Shown here: piece by piece, positions 1 to 7,496 of the stretch
Position numbering within the stretch: position 1 is the stretch's first letter
Layout of the letters: each line of letters starts with the position of its first letter
Assembly (NCBI RefSeq): GCF_019802125.1
Contig: NZ_JAHVHT010000008.1
Location: forward strand, 1 to 64,000
Direction of reading: 5' to 3'
Origin: Tateyamaria omphalii
GTDB lineage: Bacteria; Pseudomonadota; Alphaproteobacteria; Rhodobacterales; Rhodobacteraceae
Length of the DNA: 64,000 nt
Made by a program: the position numbers and the translations under genes
Notes under the pieces: generated by a model
Databases searched by the model: none
Told to the model about the DNA's origin: nothing
The model's input: the letters and a program-made list of their open reading frames with translations, nothing else

Positions 1-24
1 ATTCCGTCCACAAGACCGGCCCAT

Positions 25-537
25 ATGGGGCTCTCACCGTTGAAAATGCGCATCGTCTCCACAGTTCTGACCGCACTCATGCTGGGCGCCATCGTCCTGG
101 CGGGGATGGAGCTGACCCAGGCGCTGGCTGCCACGACACCCGGCAACATCGAGACAGCCGAACCGCCTGCGCCGGTCGCGGCAGCGGTTCCACGCGCCAG
201 CGCGGCACAGCCCGTGATCTGGCCCGCGCTCTTCGGCGAGCCGCAGCCGCCTGCGCCCCCCGCGCCGCCGCCCACCCCCGTGGTGGCCCCGGTGGCCGAG
301 GAACCGCAGCCCCCGGCACCGCCCCGCCCGCCGCTGTCATCGCTGGGCTACACGCTCAAGGGCACCGTACGGGCAGGTGATGCGGTCTGGGGCCTCGTGT
401 CCCACCCCACGGGCCAGATGATCCTGCGCAGGGGCGACATGCTGGCCGACGGCATGGTCATCGCACGCATCGACGGATCGGGCATCTGGGTCGACACCGG
501 GGCGGAGGACCTGGAACTGATGGGCTACCCCGAGTGA
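25..537 (+). CDS. gspC: Type II secretion system protein GspC-like, short form without PDZ domain
   Basis: Inner-membrane component expected to link the GspD secretin to the inner-membrane platform. The 170-residue product has one N-terminal membrane segment (about residues 10-32), a Pro/Ala-rich linker (about 60-103) and a C-terminal homology region (about 105-168) containing LGYTLKGTVRAGD and MILRRGDML, typical of the GspC HR domain. Full-length GspC proteins usually carry a PDZ or coiled-coil domain after the HR domain; none is present here. The frame is open to the left edge of the window, so the true start may lie upstream; ATG at 25 and ATG at 46 (MRIVSTVL) are both possible and neither has a clear ribosome site. 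It is followed by gspD, gspE and gspF on the same strand, which supports the call. Confidence 0.75.
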   Translation: MGLSPLKMRIVSTVLTALMLGAIVLAGMELTQALAATTPGNIETAEPPAPVAAAVPRASAAQPVIWPALFGEPQPPAPPAPPPTPVVAPVAEEPQPPAPPRPPLSSLGYTLKGTVRAGDAVWGLVSHPTGQMILRRGDMLADGMVIARIDGSGIWVDTGAEDLELMGYPE

Positions 538-664
538 TCCTGCAGTGACTGCATAGTGAATCAACTGGGCCACACCCGTTCACAATCCGCTCCGATCGAT
601 CAAAGACACTGACGCCTCGCGAAAAATCGAGTAAACTGCCCAAAAAAACAGGGCAGAGCAGAAC

Positions 665-2626
665 ATGACCCCCTTTTCAACGCTGCGCGCGGCTCTTGTC
701 GCGCTCTTGCTGGGTGCCGTGCAGGCATCGCTTCCGGCGTCCCCGGCCCAGGCGCAGGTGGCGCTGGATCTGCGCGACGCCGATCTGCGCAGCTTCGTGG
801 AAATCGTGTCCGAGGCAACGGGCCGCAACTTCCTGCTGGACGAAGGGGTGCGGGGCACCGTCACCGTGCTTGCCCCCGAGGACCTGTCGCCTGCCGAGCT
901 GTACGAGGTGTTCCTCAGCGTGCTGGAGCTGAACCGGCTGACGCTGATCTCGGGCACCGGGGCGGACCGCATCGTGCCGATGAACATCGCGCGCGAGCAG
1001 TCGGGCAACGTCCCACCGGGGGGCGTGGGCGATTTCCAGACCCGCGTGATCGAGATCCAGCACGTGCCGCTGACCGAGGTGGTCGAGGTGGTGCGCCCGC
1101 TCCTGCCGGCCGAGGCGATCCTCACGCCCGTGCCCCGCTCGAACCTCCTGATCCTGTCGGACCGGACCAAGAACCACGCCCGCATCGTGGACCTGATCGC
1201 GCGCATCGACGTGCCCGCCGCCCGGCCCATCGAGATGATCCGCCTGCGCAACGCCCAGGCCGCCGACGTGCTGGACGTGATCCAGTCCATGGGCATCGTG
1301 CCCGATGACGCCGCCGTATCGGTCGACCGCCGGTCCAACGCGATCCTGGTGTCGGGCAGCGACGATCTGCGCCAGCAGCTGCGCGTTCTGGCCGGACGGC
1401 TCGACACCCAGCGCAACAACATCTCGTCGCGCGCGATCGAGCTCAACTATGCCGACGCCACGGAACTGGCCGACGTGGTGCTGCGCGCCATCACCAACCA
1501 GACCGGGGACGAGGGCGCAGGCTCCACCCCGATCCGCATCGTGCCGGATGACAAGACCAACACGCTTCTGATCACCGCCCCCTCCGAACGGCTGGGCGAC
1601 ATTGCCGAGATGGTGCATTTCCTCGACCGCCGTCCGGCACAGGTGCTGGTCGAGGCGGTCATTTTCGAGATGTCCGTGGACGGGTTTTCGGACCTGTCAG
1701 CCCAGTTCGGTGCGATCCTGAACGATGCGATCATCGGCGGGGTCGAACTGGCGCTCGACGGGCGGCCCAGCCTGACAAACCTCGTGTCCTCGGTCCTCAA
1801 TGACGACAACGGCATCGCCTCGCCCGGCAGCGGCGGCAGCATCGGCGTATCGGCCCGCAGTGGCGATGACGGGATCGTGGGCCTGATCTCGGCCATCACG
1901 CGCAGCAACTCGACCCGGCTCCTGTCGACCCCCTCGATCATGACGCTCAACAACGAAGAGGCCGAGATCGTGGTGGCCCAGAACGTGCCCTTTGTCACCG
2001 GGTCGTTCTCGACCGTGGGCGACGACGCGCTGCCCGACAACCCGTTCCAGACCATCGAACGGCAGGATGTGGGCCTGACGCTGACGGTCACGCCGCAGAT
2101 CAATGCCGATGACACGGTCAAGATGTCCATCGAACAGGAAGTGTCGAACCTGACCAACGCCACCGCCTCGACCGGGGGCGAGATCACGGCGCGGCGCGCG
2201 CTGACCACCAATGTGCTGGTGCGCGACGGCAATGTGATCATGTTGGGCGGCCTGCTGGAAAACGGCTCGGGATCGGTCAGCCAGGCGGTGCCGGGGCTCA
2301 GCAAGCTGCCGCTCGTGGGCGGGCTCTTTCGGGGCAAGAACGCCACCAAGAACCAGCGCGTGCTCCTGATCATGTTGCGGCCCCGCGTGGTGCATTCCGA
2401 ACGCGAGGCGCGGACCCTGACCCGGGAGCTGGCGCGCAAGGCCAAGTCGGCCAGCCTTGCCATCGCACCGGCGGACGACCAGACTTACCCGCGCACACCG
2501 CAGGTGGGCCTGCCCTTTGACGGGGCCGACCTGAACCAACCCTTTGACGCCGGATTCGTCGACGATGTCGCCCAGCAACGCAAGCTCCCCCCGCTCCCCA
2601 GCCGCCTCCGCTTCGGCAGCAACTAG
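665..2626 (+). CDS. gspD: Type II secretion system secretin GspD
   Basis: Outer-membrane secretin that forms the exit pore for folded periplasmic substrates. The 653-residue product has a signal peptide (about 1-30, ending SPAQAQ), an N0 domain (31-110) and three N1-N3 ring domains (about 120-335), each with the RSNLLILSD/RSNAILVSG/KTNTLLITA strand pattern. The secretin core (about 340-575) carries QDVGLTLTVTPQI and the family signature VPGLSKLPLVGGLFR near residue 542. A 75-residue tail follows. The length matches the family. The 127-bp gap after gspC has no recognised promoter. The 3' end overlaps the start of gspE, suggesting translational coupling. Confidence 0.95.
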   Translation: MTPFSTLRAALVALLLGAVQASLPASPAQAQVALDLRDADLRSFVEIVSEATGRNFLLDEGVRGTVTVLAPEDLSPAELYEVFLSVLELNRLTLISGTGADRIVPMNIAREQSGNVPPGGVGDFQTRVIEIQHVPLTEVVEVVRPLLPAEAILTPVPRSNLLILSDRTKNHARIVDLIARIDVPAARPIEMIRLRNAQAADVLDVIQSMGIVPDDAAVSVDRRSNAILVSGSDDLRQQLRVLAGRLDTQRNNISSRAIELNYADATELADVVLRAITNQTGDEGAGSTPIRIVPDDKTNTLLITAPSERLGDIAEMVHFLDRRPAQVLVEAVIFEMSVDGFSDLSAQFGAILNDAIIGGVELALDGRPSLTNLVSSVLNDDNGIASPGSGGSIGVSARSGDDGIVGLISAITRSNSTRLLSTPSIMTLNNEEAEIVVAQNVPFVTGSFSTVGDDALPDNPFQTIERQDVGLTLTVTPQINADDTVKMSIEQEVSNLTNATASTGGEITARRALTTNVLVRDGNVIMLGGLLENGSGSVSQAVPGLSKLPLVGGLFRGKNATKNQRVLLIMLRPRVVHSEREARTLTRELARKAKSASLAIAPADDQTYPRTPQVGLPFDGADLNQPFDAGFVDDVAQQRKLPPLPSRLRFGSN

Positions 2627-4085
2627 GCTGGCGACCAGACTGCCCTTCGCCTTTGCCCGCGACCACCAGGTGCTGGCCGAGGACGGGCGGCTGATCCTGG
2701 GGCCCGGCTTTTCAGCGGCGGGCCTGCGCGAGGCGCAGCGACGGCTCGGGGCCCATGCGGCGCCTGCGGTCGAACGCGCCGACCAGACCACCTTCGACGC
2801 GGCCCTCGCGCGCATCTACCGCGACGGCACCGACACGGATGACAGCGGGGCAGGGGGCGTGACCTTCGATCTGGAAGAGGGCGGCATGGCCCCCGGCCAG
2901 CGCGACCTGCTCGAGGACGTGGACGAGGCCCCGGTGATCCAGCTTGTGAACCAGCTTCTGCGCCGCGCGGTGCAATCGGGCGCATCGGACCTGCATGTCG
3001 AGCCGTTCGAGGGCGGGCTGCGCGTGCGCCAGCGCATCGACGGGTTCCTGCAACCCGTCATGGTGCGCAACGACGTGCCGGTCAAACGGATCATCTCGCG
3101 GCTCAAGGTCATGGCGGCGCTCGACATCGCCGAAACACGGCTGCCACAGGACGGGCGCATCCCGCTGTCGATCGGCGGGCGCATGATCGACACACGGGTG
3201 TCGTCGCTGCCGGGCAATTACGGCGAACGGGTGGTCTTGCGGATCCTCGACCGCTCCGCCGGGGTGCGCCCGCTCGACCAGCTGGGCCTGTCACCGGATC
3301 AGATCGCGCTCTTGAACCGCATGTCGGCCATGCCCAACGGCATCATCCTCGCCACCGGCCCCACGGGGGCGGGCAAGACGACGACGCTCTATTCCCTGCT
3401 GCAACTGGCCAACCGCGACGAACGCAACATCGTCACGGTCGAGGACCCCATCGAATACGACCTGCCCGGCATCAGCCAAAGCCAGATCAACGCCGAGATC
3501 GGGATGACATTCGCCGCCGGGCTGCGGGCCACGCTGCGCCAGGACCCCGACGTGATCCTCGTGGGCGAGGTGCGGGATGGCGAAACCGCCAGCGTCGCGG
3601 CCCAGGCGGCCCTGACCGGGCACCTGGTGTTCTCGTCACTCCACGCCAACGGCTCGGTGGGCGCGGTGGTGCGGCTGCGCGATCTGGGCCTCGATGACTT
3701 CCTGATCGCCGCCACCCTGCGCGGGGTGATCGCGCAGCGGCTCTTGCGGCGGCTTTGTCCTGCCTGCCGCAGCGCCCGCGCGCCCGAAGCCGCCGACCGC
3801 GCGCTGTTCGACCGCCACGGCGTGCCGGTACCGGACCAGATCCATGACGCTGTGGGGTGCGAGACCTGCAACGGCGCGGGCTATGCGGGCCGCGTCGGCA
3901 TCTTCGAGATGATCGAGATCGGTGAACGCCTGCGCACCGCCATCGACAATGGCGCGAACGAGACCGAGCTGGCCGCCATCGCCCTCGATGTGGGCGAGAC
4001 CCTGATCGGGCAGGGCCTGCGCCAGGTGGCGGCGGGCGAGACGACGCTGGCCGAAACCCTCCGCGTGGTGGGGGACGTGGCGTGA
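2544..4085 (+). CDS. gspE: Type II secretion ATPase GspE
   Basis: Cytoplasmic hexameric ATPase that powers pseudopilus assembly. Visible motifs are Walker A GPTGAGKTTTLYSLL (about residue 272), an Asp box around VEDPIEYDLPGISQSQ, Walker B DPDVILVGEVRDGETA (about 335), a His box SSLHANGSVGAVVRL, and a zinc-binding tetracysteine pair, LCPACRS (about 405) with CETCNGAGYAGR (about 438), characteristic of GspE rather than PilT. The N-terminal 35 residues are low complexity. The start is uncertain: ATG 2544 and ATG 2565 both lie inside gspD, and a later start is possible. The stop overlaps the gspF start by 4 bp (GTGA). Confidence 0.95.
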   Translation: MTPDSSTMSPSNASSPRSPAASASAATRLATRLPFAFARDHQVLAEDGRLILGPGFSAAGLREAQRRLGAHAAPAVERADQTTFDAALARIYRDGTDTDDSGAGGVTFDLEEGGMAPGQRDLLEDVDEAPVIQLVNQLLRRAVQSGASDLHVEPFEGGLRVRQRIDGFLQPVMVRNDVPVKRIISRLKVMAALDIAETRLPQDGRIPLSIGGRMIDTRVSSLPGNYGERVVLRILDRSAGVRPLDQLGLSPDQIALLNRMSAMPNGIILATGPTGAGKTTTLYSLLQLANRDERNIVTVEDPIEYDLPGISQSQINAEIGMTFAAGLRATLRQDPDVILVGEVRDGETASVAAQAALTGHLVFSSLHANGSVGAVVRLRDLGLDDFLIAATLRGVIAQRLLRRLCPACRSARAPEAADRALFDRHGVPVPDQIHDAVGCETCNGAGYAGRVGIFEMIEIGERLRTAIDNGANETELAAIALDVGETLIGQGLRQVAAGETTLAETLRVVGDVA

Positions 4086-5311
4086 ACGCCTACGGCTACA
4101 CCGCCTTTACCGAGGGCGGCAAGAAGCGCAGCGGCACCATCATTGCCGAGACCGAAACCCATGCCTCCGGCCAATTGCGGCAAAAGGGGCTGTTCGTCTC
4201 TGAACTCGTGCTGCAGGACCGCGCCCCGGCGGCGGGCAGCACGGGCCTGTGGCGGCGGCTGCGCCAGCGCAAGACGCGGCTGACGCCCGATTTGCAGGTG
4301 GTCTTCACCCGGCAGATGGCTGTGCTTCTGGCCGCCGAACTGCCCGCTGAAGCCGCCCTTGAAGCGGTGCGCGAAGGGGGCCACCCGGCTCTCGACGCGG
4401 TGGCCGCAGGCGCACGCGCGGCCCTGATGGACGGCGCACCTTTGTCCGAGGCGCTGTCGGACAGCGGCAGCGGCTTTGCGCCCTATTACATCGCCTCCGT
4501 CCGTGCAGGCGAAACCGCGGGCGATCTGGACGCGGTGTTTTCCGAACTGGCCGACCATCTCGAAACCCGCAGCACCAGCCGGGCCGAGATCGCCAGCGCG
4601 CTCATCTACCCGGCCTTCGTGGCCGCCGTGTCGTTCCTCGTTTGCGCCATCCTGATGGTCAGCGTCGCGCCCGAGATCGTGGCCATGTTCGAACTGTCAG
4701 GCCGCCCGCTGCCCGACATCACCCGGGTCGTGCTGGCGATCAGCGACTGGATCCGCGACAACGCGGTTCCCATCGGCGCGGTGCTGGCCGCCCTCGTGGC
4801 AGGCGGTGTGGTGACAGCCCTGGTGCCGCACCTGCGCCAGCGGCGCGACACGATGCTCTTGCGCCTGCCGATGGTGGGACGGCTCATGCGGGTCTCGGCG
4901 GCGGTACAATACCTGCGCACGCTGGCGCTGGTGCTGGGCAGCCGCCAATCGGTGCTGTCGGCCGCGGAAAACGCGGCACAGGTGCTCGACATCCCCATAC
5001 TCCGCGCGCAGGCCGATGCGGTGGGGGCGGCGATCCGGCAGGGCGAAACCCTGTCCCGCGCGCTTGACCGGCTCTCGATCATCCCGCCCGTGGCGCGGCA
5101 ATTGATCAGCGCGGGCGAAGCCTCGGTCCGGCTTGCGCGCATGACCGAACGGGCAGCGGTGCTGGTGGAAAACGGGCTCAACACGGAACGCAAGCGCATC
5201 GCGGCCCTGCTGGAGCCCCTGCTGATGATGGTGGTCGGCGGCTTTGTCCTCGTGATCGTGCTGGCGGTTCTGTTGCCGATCTTCGACCTGCAGGCGGTGG
5301 TCAGCCCGTGA
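4082..5311 (+). CDS. gspF: Type II secretion inner-membrane platform protein GspF
   Basis: Polytopic inner-membrane protein that couples GspE to the pseudopilus. The 409-residue product has an N-terminal soluble domain, two T2SSF repeats (VVFTRQMAVLLAAELP near 75 and VQYLRTLALVLGSRQS near 278) and three membrane segments (about 173-200, 224-244 and 375-403). It starts with GTG overlapping the gspE stop. No gspG-K pseudopilin gene follows: the next gene is manC after a 151-bp AT-richer gap, so the remaining T2SS genes must lie elsewhere, perhaps left of the window. Confidence 0.93.
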   Translation: MNAYGYTAFTEGGKKRSGTIIAETETHASGQLRQKGLFVSELVLQDRAPAAGSTGLWRRLRQRKTRLTPDLQVVFTRQMAVLLAAELPAEAALEAVREGGHPALDAVAAGARAALMDGAPLSEALSDSGSGFAPYYIASVRAGETAGDLDAVFSELADHLETRSTSRAEIASALIYPAFVAAVSFLVCAILMVSVAPEIVAMFELSGRPLPDITRVVLAISDWIRDNAVPIGAVLAALVAGGVVTALVPHLRQRRDTMLLRLPMVGRLMRVSAAVQYLRTLALVLGSRQSVLSAAENAAQVLDIPILRAQADAVGAAIRQGETLSRALDRLSIIPPVARQLISAGEASVRLARMTERAAVLVENGLNTERKRIAALLEPLLMMVVGGFVLVIVLAVLLPIFDLQAVVSP

Positions 5312-5462
5312 GCATGGGCCAGGCTCTTCGCTAACAATTTACATAATACATATTAATCGGCTCGCGTGCGCATTCCACAGGGGGTGACCCCATCCCACGC
5401 CTTGCTATAGTGATCCGGCCGGACATTCCGCGGCGTGCGAGCAGACAGAGGCAGCCTGCCCC

Positions 5463-6884
5463 ATGATACACCCCATCCTTCTGTGTGGCGGGTCCGGAAC
5501 GCGGCTGTGGCCGCTGTCGCGCCGCTCTTACCCCAAGCAGTTCACCCGGCTCAGTGGCGATAACAGCCTGTTCCAGGACGCGGCCCGACGGCTGTCGGGG
5601 CCGGGCTTTGCGCCCCCCCTGGTGGTCACGGGCGAGGACTTCCGCTTCACCGTCACAGAACAGCTCGCACAGGTCGAACAGGTGGCCGGTGCCGTGCTGA
5701 TCGAACCTGCCCCCCGCAACACCGCCGCCGCAGTGCTGGCCGCCGCCCTGTGGCTGGAGCGCACGGATCCCGAGGCCCTGATGCTGGTGGCCCCCTCCGA
5801 CCACCTGATCGCGGATGCAGAGGCGTTTCGCACCGCCATCCACGCCGCCGCCCCCGCCGCACGGGACGGGCAGATCGTGACCTTCGGCATCACGCCGACG
5901 GGGCCAGAGACCGCCTATGGCTATCTCGAACTGCCCCCCGGCACGGACGCAGGCGCCGCCACGCCCCAACCGCTCACCCGCTTCGTGGAGAAACCGGATG
6001 CAGAGGCCGCCCGCACCATGGTCGAGGCCGGGTCGTTCCTGTGGAATGCGGGCCTGTTCCTGGCTTCCGTTGCGACCCTGCGCGCCGCCTATGCCGCCCA
6101 TGCACCCGCGATGCTTGATGCAGTGAGCGCCGCGCTTGACGGGGCCACACCGGATCTGGGCTTTACCCGCATAGCGCCCGAACCCTGGGATGGGATCCAG
6201 GATATCTCGATCGACTACGCGATCATGGAACACAGCGCCAACCTGGTGGTGATGCCCTTTGCCGGGGACTGGTCTGACCTGGGCGACTGGGACGCGGTCT
6301 GGCGCAGCGCCGCGCCGGACGACCGGGGCAATGTGGCGGCGGGGCCGACCACGGCCATCGACTGCACCGACACGCTTCTGCGCAGCGAAAGCGATGGGGT
6401 CGAACTGGTGGGGCTGGGGCTGGCGGGCATCGTCGCCGTGGCGACGGACGATGCGGTGCTCGTGGCCGACCGGGCGCGGGCGCAGGACGTGCGCGCCGCC
6501 GTGGCCGAGCTCAAGGCCCGCGACATCCCCCAGGCCACCGAACAGCGCCGCACCCACCGCCCCTGGGGCTGGTACGAGGTGCTGGTCGCGGGCGACCGCT
6601 TCCAGGTCAAACGCATCCGCGTCCACCCCGGCGGCACGCTCAGCCTGCAAAGCCACCACCACCGCGCCGAACATTGGGTCGTGGTGCAAGGCACCGCCCG
6701 CGTCACGGTCGGGGACGACGTGCAACTGGTCAGCGAAAACCAGTCCATCTATGTGCCCGTGGGCGCCCGGCACCGGCTGGAAAACCCGGGCAAGCTGCCC
6801 ATCACCCTGATCGAGGTCCAGACCGGCGCCTATCTGGGCGAGGACGACATCGTGCGCTACGAGGATATTTACGCCCGCAGCTGA
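5463..6884 (+). CDS. manC: Mannose-1-phosphate guanylyltransferase / mannose-6-phosphate isomerase
   Basis: Bifunctional type II enzyme making GDP-mannose and interconverting fructose-6-P and mannose-6-P. The nucleotidyltransferase domain (about 1-280) opens with PILLCGGSGTRLWPLSRRSY and contains VEKPDAEAA. The C-terminal cupin isomerase domain (about 355-473) contains RPWGWYEVL, SLQSHHHRAEHWVVVQGTA and SIYVPVGARHRLENPG. The 473-residue length is normal for AlgA/ManC/XanB. It supplies GDP-mannose (or precursors of GDP-fucose/rhamnose) for the polysaccharide genes further along. It is separated from gspF by 151 bp and is probably its own transcription unit; a hairpin follows at 6892-6915. Confidence 0.95.
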   Translation: MIHPILLCGGSGTRLWPLSRRSYPKQFTRLSGDNSLFQDAARRLSGPGFAPPLVVTGEDFRFTVTEQLAQVEQVAGAVLIEPAPRNTAAAVLAAALWLERTDPEALMLVAPSDHLIADAEAFRTAIHAAAPAARDGQIVTFGITPTGPETAYGYLELPPGTDAGAATPQPLTRFVEKPDAEAARTMVEAGSFLWNAGLFLASVATLRAAYAAHAPAMLDAVSAALDGATPDLGFTRIAPEPWDGIQDISIDYAIMEHSANLVVMPFAGDWSDLGDWDAVWRSAAPDDRGNVAAGPTTAIDCTDTLLRSESDGVELVGLGLAGIVAVATDDAVLVADRARAQDVRAAVAELKARDIPQATEQRRTHRPWGWYEVLVAGDRFQVKRIRVHPGGTLSLQSHHHRAEHWVVVQGTARVTVGDDVQLVSENQSIYVPVGARHRLENPGKLPITLIEVQTGAYLGEDDIVRYEDIYARS

Positions 6885-6891
6885 CACCATC

Positions 6892-6915
6892 CGGGTGCGT
6901 TTATTTCTGCACCCG
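6892..6915 (+). terminator. Weak hairpin downstream of manC
   Basis: A 7-bp stem CGGGTGC / GCACCCG around a 10-base T-rich loop starts 8 bp after the manC stop. It is followed by ATTTCCG rather than a real T tract, so it is at best a weak or factor-assisted terminator. Confidence 0.35.
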
Positions 6916-6985
6916 ATTTCCGAACCCTTGTGTTAAGGTTTGACCATACATTTTCGTATTTTGGTCGAATCGCGCGTTTTTTAAG

Positions 6986-7414
6986 ATGTTCCTGCCCCTC
7001 TTTACGGCCCTTGCCGTGCTGGCCCCCACGATGTCTCCCGCAACCGATCCAGGCCCGGGTAGAACCCCAGCCTCCTCCTTTGCCGGACCGCAGGTGCGCG
7101 CCACGATGCTCGAGCCGGGACCACCCCCGCTTCTGGGCCTGCGCCTGCAGAACCCCACCCGCAACACGACATTCAACGGCATCTACCTGCGCGCCACCTG
7201 TACCGGTGCGGACGGGGCGCAGCGGCTTACGCTGCTGCTGAGCGCCCCTGGCACGGCCGAGGGCAACAGGGCCCGCCTGCCCTCGCCCCCCGATTACACC
7301 ATGACGCTGGCCGCCCCCATGGCGCCCCGCTCCACCCTGAACATTTCCGTGCCGCTCGACCGGCACCCGACCCTGACCGATTGCACCAAGACCCATTTGC
7401 GCGGCGCCTGGTAG
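6986..7414 (+). CDS. Hypothetical small exported protein
   Basis: A 142-residue protein that I do not recognise. The first ~20 residues (MFLPLFTALAVLAPTMSPA) look like a Sec signal peptide, so the mature protein would be periplasmic or secreted. The rest is a probable beta-rich single domain with two cysteines about 180 bases apart (in RATCTGAD and LTDCTKTH) that could form a disulfide. No catalytic motif is visible. It lies 82 bp upstream of the RTX metzincin on the same strand. The ribosome site is weak (TTAAG), so the start is tentative, but the signal peptide supports it. Confidence 0.55.
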   Translation: MFLPLFTALAVLAPTMSPATDPGPGRTPASSFAGPQVRATMLEPGPPPLLGLRLQNPTRNTTFNGIYLRATCTGADGAQRLTLLLSAPGTAEGNRARLPSPPDYTMTLAAPMAPRSTLNISVPLDRHPTLTDCTKTHLRGAW

Positions 7415-7496
7415 GCCGCACACCGCTTTTCAACACCAAACCCGGGGAACACACCCGGATCAAAAAACCAAAAACCATTTCAAGGAGGTACACCCC

